Under the pieces are notes generated by a model that saw only the letters and a list, made by a program, of their open reading frames with translations, had not been told where the DNA came from and ran no database searches. Positions 1 through 10,878 of a stretch of 64,000 nucleotides of DNA are shown piece after piece (within the stretch, counting starts at the first letter, position 1; each line of letters starts with the position of its first letter). The DNA lies in the NCBI GenBank assembly GCA_905250025.1, contig CAJNOJ010000025.1:587632-651631 (forward strand), read 5' to 3'. The stretch is from Adineta ricciae. Its lineage: Eukaryota > Rotifera > Eurotatoria > Adinetida > Adinetidae. Made by a program: the position numbers and the translations under genes.

Positions 1-1026
1 TGAACAATGGTTTTTCGTTTGGCTTGAGCTCCATATGGAACCCATCGCTCGATGATGATATCACCTAGAGGCAAAATCGAAACGTCGAATATTGTTCGAG
101 GAAAAGAAAGTTTTACGTACGAGGACGAGGTGGAAGGGGTGGTAAACGTTCAATAACAACTGATCGTGGTGGAACAGGTAAAGCTGCTAGACGACGAACA
201 ACTGTTTGAGAAGCACAAACCGCGGGTGGTTTTGGTGGACGTTCACGAAGAATGAGTGGTGGTTGTTGAGGAAGAGGTGGAGCTTGTTGACGAATGCGAA
301 GAGGTGGTGGTGGAGGTGGTTGAGGTGGGCGCACTTCTTTGATGATGAGTGGCTAGAAAAACAAAAGAAAATAGATAACAGTTTTCTACTATTGTCTTTG
401 TTCAGATCTTCGTAAAGATCACTTACGCCTGGTGGTGGGATTGGTGGCGGCTGAAGGAAGCGAACTTTGATGTTTTGTGTATATGTTTGAACACCACCAG
501 CAGCTGGACGACGAATGATTTGTGGGTTTGGATCTTTGAAGAGACCTTGAGCATCGGTCGCATATGTCTGAACATTAGTTTGTGAGTTGTATGATGATGC
601 GGAACTGTCGAATCCAGCGCCTGCAACACCGACACCAACACCAACAACTCCAGCTCCAGCACCAGCACCAGTTCCGAAACCATTTGACGATTGGAAGGAT
701 GATGATTCGTACGATGACGAATTACCATAACCACCGCCAACTCCGAAACCAGCACTAGCAGCACCAGCTTCAAATCCACCGTTACCGAAAGATGATGATG
801 ACGCTTCATAGCTTGATGAACTACCGTAGTTTCCAGCTGCGAAACCTGCACCAGCACCAGCACCAGCACCGTATCCAGAGCTGTTGAATGAGGATGATTC
901 ATAGCTTGATGCGCTACCGGCTCCGCCAGCACCGCCAACCCATCGATTGAATTCACTTCGATCAATGTTACCGTCACGGTTGGTATCAACTTGATTGAAA
1001 ATTGCACGAACAGGGTCGAAACTCAT
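1..1026 (-). CDS. EF-hand protein with Gly/Ala-rich and Pro-rich repeats, 3' end outside window
   Basis: Exons 1026..427, 352..121 and 64..1, joined by GT-AG introns, stay in frame across both junctions; the gene runs off the left edge. ATG at 1026 gives an N-terminal canonical EF-hand loop (DTNRDGNIDRSE, Ca ligands at positions 1,3,5,9,12). Next comes about 120 residues of alternating Ser/Tyr clusters (SSYESSSF type) and Gly-Ala runs, then a proline-rich section with repeated Arg/Ile patches such as VVIERLPPLPPRPR and DIIIERWVPYG. The design resembles repetitive filament or cuticle-type structural proteins, probably calcium-responsive, but I do not recognise a named family. A TATA box lies about 95 bp upstream of the ATG. 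Low complexity is strong, so ORFs in other frames here are shadows. Confidence 0.75.
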
Positions 1027-1116
1027 GATTATATATAATCGGTAGTTGTAATGAATAGATGAGCGGTCTAGTCAAACGATAACGATGAATGCAATCCTTA
1101 TGACTCTGATGGTGCA

Positions 1117-1124
1117 CTTTTATA
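1117..1124 (-). promoter_or_regulatory. TATA box of the EF-hand gene
   Basis: TATAAAAG read on the minus strand, about 91-98 bp upstream of the ATG at 1026 and in a GC-richer local context (GGGTATAAAAGTGCACC). Spacing fits a short 5' UTR. Initiation site not determined. Confidence 0.55.
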
Positions 1125-2760
1125 CCCGAACAAGGATAGTTTAACGACAGTAACCCCTGTAATCACTCGAGCGTATATCAGAGAGACATTTCTTTTTTTT
1201 AGTTGACGCTGGAAAATAATTTTTTATTTTTTTTTCTCCTTCTATTTCGTAAACACCGCTTGTTTACCACCGATACATAACCGCCAATCAATCCATGTAT
1301 TTGGTTAATTACGTCGTCTCCTTGTGGTAAATTTCTACCACCTCAGCAACCTACGGATAGCAAAAAAAATGCAAAATTTCTCTCTCTCTGTCTCTCTCTT
1401 CTCTTTTTTATTTCATTCGAAATATTTTCTGCTCAAAAACGAAAGAGGAGAATACTAATAAAAAAAAATGTTTATAATGCAAAATATAATCACCTCACAT
1501 CATATAACAATAGACCAAGGTTTTATGTATATCCACAGATACACTTGCTCTCTAATTCTTTCGTCGTATTATCGTATTTTGCCATACCTGTCATCGCTCA
1601 TCATATGATTGGGCATGTTATGATCATCAACAACATCAACAGGACAGCTACGTTTTATTATCCTATTTATTTTCGAAATCTGTCATATATACTTGTCAAT
1701 ATGTTGCATGTCTAACAGGGTAGTATTATGTAGCGAAGCACAGTCAATGCTTGCCAAGCCAAAAACGGCAATCAATCGATGATTGGGTTCAATATACACG
1801 GCGGCGCAATTACTAACCATACGACTCACTCGTCTGTATCTGGTCTAGGTGACACAGAAATACCATTAAGGTATTTTCATGTAAAAATCGGCATCAAAGC
1901 TTCCTTTTAATTGCCAAAATAATTCATAAACGGGTATATACAAGAAGATATTGTTAATAGGCACATTATTTTCTGAACAGACAAAAAAAGAGGATCAGTA
2001 TAACAATTTTCACGATTAATCTTACCCATTAGATTCTGATCAGACACATACAAATAAATATTATCATATACTCTCGATACATTCATCACTATAACTACCG
2101 TAGCTAAATATCTTATCATAATTTATCATCTTTCATCGAATCCTTTTGCCGTTACTCTGCAGGTACTGATTGTTTATGGTAGATAAAATAGACGCTGACG
2201 TGTCTGTATGTGGCACATATTCTTTTGAATTTTCCGATGGTATTTGATTCTTTTCGCAAACACACTCAATTTGATAATAAAAAATGAAGAAAATTTTTCT
2301 GTTACCATGCACCGTCTTTGTCTACGTGCATTTCTATTCTCTTCTTTCATGGCTCCTATGCCTCATTTTGTACAAAAGTGGTTTTCAATTACATCGACCT
2401 TCGAAGAATATTTAGTGAGAATATGATTGCAATTAATATAAATCATTTATTTAGCATTTTACTTTGTTCATAAAGTACCACACAAGAAACAAATATAGAT
2501 CACTTAACTAAATATTGTCTAGTTCATACGCGAATATGGTCAGCAAGAAGAGAAAGAGAAAAGAAAGAATTCTCTCGTGATCGCACGTGTTTATCCATTT
2601 TCATCATTCTTCTTCACAATTATGCTTTGTTTTCTACATTTCCATCTCGAAACAATTAACAGTAAGGAAAATGTTTTTCTTTCATTGTTAATATTCATTG
2701 AATGTCATTTATCATCCAAGAGAGAAAAAAATACCCAATTTTTTTGTCAATGAGTGTTAA
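1125..2760. other. Intergenic stretch without supported genes
   Basis: Only short open frames with no splice-consistent extension were found on either strand. Contains pyrimidine-rich runs near 1380-1410 and 1190-1240. No repeat, RNA gene or transposon signature seen. Confidence 0.5.
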
Positions 2761-3337
2761 TTATGAAAAATATCGATTAGAAAGTTGTTGTTGACGGAGA
2801 ATAATACGTAAAATCGATTGTTTTTGTTTATAGGATAGTTGTTGATTAAGAAGGTCATCATTAAACGAAATTTCCATCGTATGACACGAACAATGCGAGA
2901 GAGATTTCATCGTTTCCAATAGATCATCGATATCTGGTCTTTGACCGAGTTGATTTTCATTGGTGAAGTTAATATAGATTCTATCGGAGAAATTTATTCC
3001 ATTTATAGATGACAGGGATGTGTTTGTTGTACTCGCAGATAGTGCAGGTTTGAAGGAATCGAGAATGCGTTGAATTAAAACGCTTTTCGTTGTTTCTTTC
3101 GATGAAAGTGATAAATTACTAGATGATGTTGGTAGGAGATTAGAGAACTGAGAAAACTGTTTTTTTTAATCATCATAGTTAATCTTACACACCGATGAAA
3201 TCTCGTCGATAATCTTATGTATCTTAGGAGGTTCTGAAGAGTTCAATGGAAGTAACTTCTGATACTCATCAGTATCGCCTAGAATGGTTGAGAGGGAATG
3301 AATATTATGATCAGTGATTCTGTTTATGGTTACTCAT
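2761..3337 (-). CDS. Small three-exon protein of unknown function (158 aa)
   Basis: Assembled from splice sites: exon 1 is 3337..3334 (ATG plus one base), exon 2 3278..3193, exon 3 3147..2761 ending in TAA. The introns (55 and 45 nt) have GT and AG ends and the phases agree, giving 158 residues beginning MSDTDEYQKLLPLNSSEP. An in-frame stop precedes the ATG. The protein is Ser/Thr/Asn-rich in the middle and ends in a Gln-rich helical stretch (NQQLSYKQKQ). I recognise no domain. It is head-to-head with the TASOR-like gene; the two ATGs are about 215 bp apart, so they may share a promoter. The 129-codon last exon has no stop, which is the main evidence that it codes. Confidence 0.55.
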
Positions 3338-3551
3338 GACTTTGTTTGATATTCCTCAGAATAACGATTGTCGATAGATATGACACGAAGTCGAAGAAAA
3401 TGCTTGTTTATGTTAAAATGTATGGCGCTTATTTCATGGCGCAAATGAAGCATGAAATTCAGTACCTATGATCGATGTCTTTCCTATAGCATAAAACAAT
3501 CTTGTGCAGAAGATGATGAACTTATGTTGTCTTTTAGATTGAATGTAAATA

Positions 3552-6500
3552 ATGGTTGGTGATGAGAAGAAATTAGCTGAATCTTCATTGATACCACTAG
3601 AAATCGATCCCAGTAAAGACACAAGTTAATTTTTCCAAACAAATTCATTGGTTTTTTTTTGAATTATTTTCTAGCCAGTATTTTAAGCTTATCCAAAGGG
3701 GTCATATTTGATACTATTGTACACAATATTGAATGCACATTGAACAATCGACAAACTAATCCATTACCATGGAAACTTACCGGCATGTCATTGATTTGCG
3801 ATCCAAGTCGAAACAAGAAGTATATGCAAAAACTTCAAAAAATGCAGGTAAAACAAATCATTTCACACTTCGGACATACTTAAGTGCATCTTGTATTGGT
3901 ACAGAGGATTAGATCAATTCTTTGATGTAGTTCGACTGATTTGTAAGTGACAAGGCGATAGAAAGATCAAAGGAGGATATTATCCAATAATCTTTATTCG
4001 TGCCCTTTGCGTTTGTGAAATATGTCATCCATTAGCAGTAGACGATTTGGCTTATCCATGAAAACGAAACAGCTGGTCAATCCTCGGAAAGAACAGAGTC
4101 AAACTATCTTTCATAAAAAAAATATCCGTTTAATTGTAAATCGTTCATTGAATTCATGTAAATGAGTTTAAAGATGAAAAGATCCGCTTTTGATAGGCAA
4201 CATCTGTCACATTTTTTTATATGCTGAAGGTCATTTCGAGATTAGATCAAAGATCACTTTTTAGTGTGTGCCATCGGTTATTTGTACACAAATTTATCAT
4301 TCCAAACTTGTCAAAACTGAAGCTGGTGCTCTGACAACACCAGGGAAGAAGATTCTCCTCCGATCTACTCCATTAAGACGATTAACCGGTGTTTTTGTTT
4401 GTCGATCAATCGATGAATTGTTAGCCATGGAACCATCCAATACCGAAAACGTTCATTATATTCAATACAAAGTAGAAATTGCTTACTGAGAGGAAGAAAA
4501 AAAAGCGAGATTTGAACGTGATTTGTTTTCAGTTATTGTCTTATGAGTATCTTGCCACACGTGAGCTTGTGAATGGACCGAAATTGACTGCAGTTGGCGA
4601 TCGAATTATTGTAAGAAAAAGAACTTTCTTTTCATGATGGAACATAAAAGATTAATTTTGATTTAGAAAACTGTTTTCGATTTTGAACTGGCACAAAATT
4701 ATGGTTTCCCTCGGCAGTTATTACCCGTGGCAATCGTATCGTTTTCTCGAGAAGCCGGCTGTGATCTAACTGCATCGATTCGGCATTTTCTAAATTTAGA
4801 AGATCATAAAGTTTTCGACAAGTAAACGAAACAACTTCACTATAACCGTTAATAACGAACTGAACTATTTTATAGGTCCTATCTTGTCACGTCTACAAGT
4901 GTTGAATCCGATCGTTTACGTGAAGAACGCGAGAGAAAAGAAGATGCTGAAGCTGAACAAGAATTTTTGAATGAAGACATCCAACGACGACAACCATTGG
5001 CTGATCTATCGAAGAAGAGCACGGGTATAACTCTATCAATCGATAGTCTTCGTTTAGAAATTGTTTTCTCTATGTATTTAGATACTGGAAATACACGAGT
5101 GACAGATATGTCTGCACCATCAATGCGACCTCCATTAAAGATTAAAATCCCGTTGACGGAAAAAACAGCCAAACAATCTGTTGCGGATGCACCGCTTGAC
5201 CGAAAATTTCGATGCTTACTTCAGCTAGATCGATTGGATCTATCCAAGTACAGTATCAGTAACATAAAGGCAATGGCACAAATGAAAAATCGCAAATCGA
5301 GTGAACTGACAGCATTGTCATCAGATTCAACTCATCAGGGAACGAAATCATTAATTATTACAAAGCCGCATAAACATCATAAGCCATTGAAACGTTTGAA
5401 CAACGAAGAAACAAAGAGACAATCAACTTCGCTTTCAGAAATATTCAAAGAGAAACGTTCGGATGAAACAAGATCAGTTGGTGTATCTGCAATTGATATG
5501 ACAGTATCATCAGCAAGGGAAAAGAGCAAAGAAAGATCGGACTCATCTTCGTCGATGTCACCGATATATCGACCGTTACCATCTATTCTAAAACGATTAG
5601 GTTTGTTTACAAAGAAAATTACCTTTCAATCAAATACACGCTTTTCGTTTGTAGACAAAGATGTGAAGAAAAAGAAAGTTGTACGACCTTCATTACCAAC
5701 GGAATATCGCTGCTCACTACCTTTAACACAAATCGATCTATCCATGTACGATCTTGATTTACCACCACTACCTACAACTTCATCTATTACCACCGAATCG
5801 CTGGTCACAAGTGAGTACTATCGTCTAATTCTACAAACTAATAGCAGTGATTTTAGCTTCACCATCGGATTCAACGTCTTCATCTGAACGCCGAACCGAT
5901 TCTTCCAATAATGCACCAGCGGAATCTGAAAATGTTGGAGGTAAGGACGATATTATTTGATTTTTATGTCAGACGTGTTTTCACAATCAATTTTATTTTG
6001 GAGAATAACTTTATCCATACATTATAGTGCTATATTGTCATGATTTAGGTATTAATCAGCAAACATTTACATTGGAACAGGAGAGCAACCAGGACCTGGA
6101 CGATACAAATTTATTTGATGGTCCAATGTTCGACGATATCAATACAAATGTACCTTTACCAAATATCATAGATGAATTTTTAACACCTGATCTCAATGAT
6201 GCATTACTTACGACAGATATCGAAGTCGATCTCACATCGTCAAGTGATATTGTCCTGAGACCGGTCAATTCAAAGAATGATATTTCATCATCTCTAGTCT
6301 ATGAAACAGTTCCGGAAGCAATGAATGATATTTTGACAGATGCATCGAACGCATGTACAGCAGAGGTTACAGACGCTATCGCATCAGCAGCTGCAACTGA
6401 AGTACCGGCATCTACAACTAATCATGAAGAAATGGATACTTCAAATGATATCCAGATGGATGTGAGCAATGAAAATCATTTATCAATCACAACTGCTGAT

Positions 6501-7645
6501 CAAAGTGAAACGACCAACGAAACATTATCAAACACTGTCAATGAAGAAGCAATCAAATCCAATTCTCCTGATTCATTGGTTGCTTACTCACCAACATTGC
6601 CACCTCTCGATGATGATCCTATTTTACTTTCTGTTGAAACTCCCCAACTTCCAATTGATAATGTACCCAACCCAGATCCACAGGAATATCTCATCATTGT
6701 ACCATGTTCAGATGATGAAGACTACCCTGATGATGATGACGACATTACTACTAACAAAACTGATTCAAAAATAATAACAACTGATGATGTGAAAAAGAAA
6801 CCAGCGGAGTGTCAAAACGAACCAGTCTACAATGAAAAAACTTCCCCTCCCCTCAATCCATTACTATCACGAGGTAAAACAAAGAAGTATTTCATTTTCA
6901 CAAGATTCACTTTTATTAATTCTCCTTAGTTCTTACGAATCTCAATCGTTCGAATTCTGATCGTTTGTCCATCTCACCCACCTCATCATGTTCCTCAATA
7001 TCGGTAAAACCCTATCGATATTCCAATTTTCACCAACTCCTCTTCCACATATTCTTTCAGGCGTCAATCCTTCAAAATCAATATCCACAATCACCATTAC
7101 AGCTAACTGTCGTTTCTTTATCACAAAAAATTCTTAATAAAAGACGACGAACATCGAATTGTATCGCATTTCCTCACTTTAACATGCCCATTCCATTGCT
7201 TGCCCATGAGCCATTGATTGATCCACGTCTAATCTATCGTTTACAAACGATAACAACGGATCTTCGTTGGCCAACTCCTTGTAATCAATGTTCCATATCT
7301 AGTCATCATCCATCATTATCCACAAGCACGACTCAAATGATATCTCTAGATCGAAAATGTGTATCAAATTGTATCGATCCGCGTCGCGCAACATTGAAAA
7401 TTGCTATTCTAAACTTTATCCATCAACGCTTAAAACTTCTCATACCAAATATTTTCATAATCAATTCGAATGAATTCCAACATCTTTTATTTGAACAAAC
7501 CACATTTGAAACCAACTGTTCCCTGCATCTAGAACATCTCCTGGACAAACTCAATGAACTTGATGATGTCAACTTTTTTCAATTACTCAAAAGTAATGAA
7601 GAATTTCATTTATCAACGCGTCTCCTACAACTGATTTTTAATTAA
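3552..7645 (+). CDS. TASOR-like protein with DUF3715 (pseudo-PARP) domain
   Basis: Exons: 3552-3612, 3675-3847, 4265-4471, 4533-4610, 4667-4821, 4876-5024, 5082-5810, 5857-5940, 6049-6873, 6930-7003, 7061-7645; phases agree throughout, about 1039 aa. Residues about 80-225 follow the order of conserved blocks that I recall from human TASOR: a VxxQIY-type block, GVFVCRSIDELLAMEP, a hydrophobic YK segment, FELAQNYGF, then LPVAIVSFSRE. TASOR scaffolds the HUSH silencing complex; the same domain occurs in TEX15. The rest is low complexity: a charged RLREERERKEDAEAEQE helix near residue 240, Ser/Lys-rich stretches, and an Asp-rich patch (DDEDYPDDDDD). The intron 3848-4264 is unusually long (417 nt) and could hide an exon. 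The family call is made by eye. Human TASOR is longer (about 1670 aa). Confidence 0.6.
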
Positions 7646-7914
7646 AAAACCCATTGAATATAGCGTTTTTTGCTATCTATTAATACTTTAGTTGTTTCTC
7701 GACAAAACATTACTCGCACTTTTTGCTATGTTTCCTTCGACAGTCAGCCTGTACTATATATAATATAGATATACATATATGGATGAAAACATTTGTGTTA
7801 TTGGTCTTTCTGCGTTCCTTTGTTTTTGGTGTTATTTGTTCTTGTTATATTGAAAGTCTTTCCATTCTATTGTTCTTTTTGTTTAGTTTAGTTCTGAAGA
7901 AAACAGTACTGGTT

Positions 7915-7920
7915 AATAAA
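7915..7920 (+). terminator. Poly(A) signal for the TASOR-like gene
   Basis: AATAAA 270 nt after the stop codon at 7645, preceded by a T-rich tract. No competing downstream gene on this strand before 8147. Confidence 0.4.
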
Positions 7921-8146
7921 GATCATTTCTAAAGAAGATATTCTGCTGCTCTTCCACAATGTGAATGTTGCTTGTCACTTTGGAAGAAGAGAACAACGAG
8001 ATAAAAATAGTTCGTTGAAGAACGAATCGTCATATATTGCAAATTGTTTGTTCTGTTTCAACTACAATGTAGCAACGTAACTGATAACATAGTTTTAAAT
8101 CTGTCTGCATAGTTTTTATTTTTATTATATAACATTACCGAGTGAT

Positions 8147-9259
8147 ATGAATGATACGCACTTGATTCAGACAACAGTGAAACAAGCTCATCTCGAAGAA
8201 ATTAGTCATTATATCTATGCGATTGTTTATCCCATTGTGTTTCTTTTGGGACTGATTGGAAATTTATTCTCATCATTAGTTTTCTCTATAACAAAACTGC
8301 AGCGCACATCATGTGGAGTTTATTTTATTCTTCTTGCCGTCGCAGATTCGATTGCATTGATCGGCGGTCTTCATCATTGTCTCACAATTGGCTATCATGT
8401 CAAAGTCCGCAATGCTATCTATTGCCGCGTTCGAAATTTTCTTCTCTACACAGCCATGGACATGGCTTCGTGGATGGTTGTGGCCATATCAGTTGATCGA
8501 TTTTTAAAAATGAAATTTCCCATAAAAGGACGAAAGTATGCGACACGGAAATTAGCAATTATTGTCTCATGTGTGATAACCACTGTGTTTGTTCTGAAAA
8601 ATGCTCATCTAGCAACACCTTTTATCGGCGATTTTTCTGAAGATGCTGCCGATCATTGTGATCCCAATCCTGACTATCCGAATTACATGTCATTCTTCAA
8701 GAATGTCTGGCCATTTATCGATCTTGCTACCTTCGCACTATTTCCATTCGTAATCGTCACTGTATGTAATGCATTTATCATCCGTGACCAATACAAACGA
8801 CGTTTCAAACTTCGAAAACGTAATCTTGATCATTCATTAATCACCTTACTTTTAGTCAGTTCGATTTCGTTAATTATCTGTAATCTTCCGATTACCATAC
8901 TCGCTGTTGTTTATCCGTACGTATCATTGTCGTATGACACAAATGATACGTACGATGAAGTTGCATTTGCGTTTGATATTTTACGTTTACCCTCATATGG
9001 TTCGTTAGCATTGAATTTTTATTTGTATTATTATAATTCAGCTGTTTTTCGGCAACAAGCCGTGCTCTTGTTTAAGCGAATATTTCGTATTCCGATCGAA
9101 AGAAATGAAGATATTGAATTGACGAATCGAATACCTACGGATCGAACTCGATTTGAAAATCGATTGTATTCCATTGAAGAATCTGACGAATATCAACAAA
9201 TATCTGGTTCAACATCGAATGACAATAGTTTCATCTCCAGTTTCTATCGACAAAACTAA
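8147..9259 (+). CDS. Rhodopsin-family GPCR, intronless, copy 1
   Basis: Single exon, 370 aa, with seven hydrophobic segments. TM1 carries GLIGNL, TM2 LLAVADSIALIGG, and TM3 ends in VDRF, a change from the usual DRY. TM6 has the LIICNLP block and TM7 ends NFYLYYYNSAVF, a variant of NPxxY common in neuropeptide-type receptors. The Cys of extracellular loop 1 (YCRVRNF) and of loop 2 (DHCDPNP) can form the class-A disulfide. N-terminal NDT is a possible glycosylation site. The ligand cannot be told; FMRFamide- or other peptide-type receptors are the nearest guess. A close paralogue starts 358 bp downstream in the same orientation. Lack of introns is notable beside intron-rich neighbours. Confidence 0.85.
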   Translation: MNDTHLIQTTVKQAHLEEISHYIYAIVYPIVFLLGLIGNLFSSLVFSITKLQRTSCGVYFILLAVADSIALIGGLHHCLTIGYHVKVRNAIYCRVRNFLLYTAMDMASWMVVAISVDRFLKMKFPIKGRKYATRKLAIIVSCVITTVFVLKNAHLATPFIGDFSEDAADHCDPNPDYPNYMSFFKNVWPFIDLATFALFPFVIVTVCNAFIIRDQYKRRFKLRKRNLDHSLITLLLVSSISLIICNLPITILAVVYPYVSLSYDTNDTYDEVAFAFDILRLPSYGSLALNFYLYYYNSAVFRQQAVLLFKRIFRIPIERNEDIELTNRIPTDRTRFENRLYSIEESDEYQQISGSTSNDNSFISSFYRQN

Positions 9260-9495
9260 CAAACTGAACATTCATTTTTTATGTACAATTGTCTCTGTAA
9301 ACCTTTTGGGTTAGATTTTATATATCACGAAAAACACTCCTTATTTTCTCCTTTCGGAGACTATCAGCACCGAATAAGACAATCAGCATATGACCATTTC
9401 ACGATGAATCATTGGAAATTTCGATACGATAGTGTAATTAATCTATGTACGGATACATTTGACTTTGGTACACTTCGATAGAATGCCTTATCTCG

Positions 9496-9501
9496 AATAA
9501 A
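9496..9501 (+). terminator. Poly(A) signal of GPCR copy 1
   Basis: AATAAA 237 nt after the stop of copy 1 and before the ATG of copy 2, so the two receptors probably make separate mRNAs. Confidence 0.4.
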
Positions 9502-9617
9502 TATTCTGTTCTGGACTACGAGTCACGATATATTTGCTGCATAAAGCCAGTTGTTTCGATTCACATACGTTTTATTTCTTACTAAACTATTTCATTTTGA
9601 AAAAAAAGTAGCCTGAA

Positions 9618-10655
9618 ATGAATCAAACATTGGTGACCACATTGATGTCCACGGTTCATAGCGAGCTTGAAGAATTAATTCAGTATATCTACATGATTGT
9701 TTATCCGATTATTTTCATCACTGGTCTCATCGGTAATTTACTCTCATCCTTGCTCTTTTCGATTACTGAGTTGAATCAAACTTCATGCGGAATCTATTTT
9801 CTTCTTCTTGCCATCGCGGATTCACTTGCGTTAATTGGTGGTCTTCATCATTGTCTTACCATCGGCTACCGTGTGATTATACATAGTGTTACCTACTGTC
9901 GGGCGCGAAACTTTATTTCGTACACGTCAATGGATTTGGCTTCGTGGATGGTCGTTGCTATATCACTTGATCGGTACATAAAAGTGAAATTTCCTGTCAA
10001 ATCACGCGATTATTGTACACAAAAGCTGGCGATTATCGTCTCTTGTGTGTTGACATTTGTTCTTGTGCTAAAAAATCTTCATTTCACCACGAAATTTATT
10101 GGAAATTTTGCTGCCGATGCCTCAGAACACTGCGGTCCCAATCCCAAATATCCGACTTACATGTCATTTTTTCAAAACGTATGGCCATGGATCGATTTAG
10201 CCATATTTGCACTTTTACCATTCATTCTCATAACTTCATGCAATATTTTTATTATTTACAATCTATACAAACGACGTGTGCAACTTGGTCATCGTAATCT
10301 CGATCGTTCGGTAGTGAAATTTCTTCTGATCAGTTCCATTTCCTTCATTATCTGCAATTTTCCCGTCTCGATCACAATCGTTCTTTATCCCTACATCTCG
10401 AGTAACTATGGCAAGAAACAATCGTATGATGAGATTGCATTTGCATTTGATATCTTACGTTTACCATCGTATATATCGTTGGCATTTAATTTCTATTTGT
10501 ATTACTATTCATCGAGTTTATTTCGGCGCCAAGCCATGCTTTTGTTTCACCGTTTGTTTCGTATTCGATCGAGAGTAGATCAAAATCAAACACCGGCAGT
10601 TCAAAGAATTTGTCAAGAACAAAACAATTCAATTGAACTCTCCGACGAAAGATAA
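9618..10655 (+). CDS. Rhodopsin-family GPCR, intronless, copy 2
   Basis: Single exon, 345 aa, and a tandem duplicate of the receptor at 8147-9259. Long blocks match by eye: TSCGIYFLLLAIADSLALIGG in TM2, HHCLTIGYRV, PKYPTYMSFFQNVWPW in loop 2, SYDEIAFAFDILRLPSY before TM7, and NFYLYYYSSSLFRRQA. Here TM3 ends LDRY, the common form, unlike VDRF in copy 1. The C-terminal tail differs most and is shorter. N-terminal NQT is a glycosylation site. It probably shares the ligand class of copy 1, with different G-protein coupling possible because of the DRY/DRF change. No frameshift or stop; both copies look intact. Confidence 0.85.
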   Translation: MNQTLVTTLMSTVHSELEELIQYIYMIVYPIIFITGLIGNLLSSLLFSITELNQTSCGIYFLLLAIADSLALIGGLHHCLTIGYRVIIHSVTYCRARNFISYTSMDLASWMVVAISLDRYIKVKFPVKSRDYCTQKLAIIVSCVLTFVLVLKNLHFTTKFIGNFAADASEHCGPNPKYPTYMSFFQNVWPWIDLAIFALLPFILITSCNIFIIYNLYKRRVQLGHRNLDRSVVKFLLISSISFIICNFPVSITIVLYPYISSNYGKKQSYDEIAFAFDILRLPSYISLAFNFYLYYYSSSLFRRQAMLLFHRLFRIRSRVDQNQTPAVQRICQEQNNSIELSDER

Positions 10656-10754
10656 ACTTTCCTTTATGAAATTCACTTGTTCTGTATATAAGAGATCGAT
10701 CGAATGCGACATCTGTTGAACATTTGTTGTTATTTGTCAACAAGTGAAAACGAA

Positions 10755-10760
10755 AATAAA
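10755..10760 (+). terminator. Poly(A) signal of GPCR copy 2
   Basis: AATAAA 100 nt after the stop at 10655, before the ATP6AP2 gene. Confidence 0.4.
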
Positions 10761-10878
10761 TGCAAGAACTTTTCTTCTTCTTTCTATTTATCAACAGACC
10801 TTCTATTTTGTTCTTTTTTTTTATATCTAGAGGTAGTTACAAGTTGTTTCGCTTGAGTAAATATTCTTCTTTTTAGAG

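Noticed and set aside
423-1007. 194-codon minus-strand frame rich in Val/Leu/His
   Set aside because: Shadow of the repetitive EF-hand gene in another frame of the same strand; no domain and strongly repeat-driven composition.
4879-5172. 97-codon minus frame
   Set aside because: Antisense shadow of the charged region of the TASOR-like gene.
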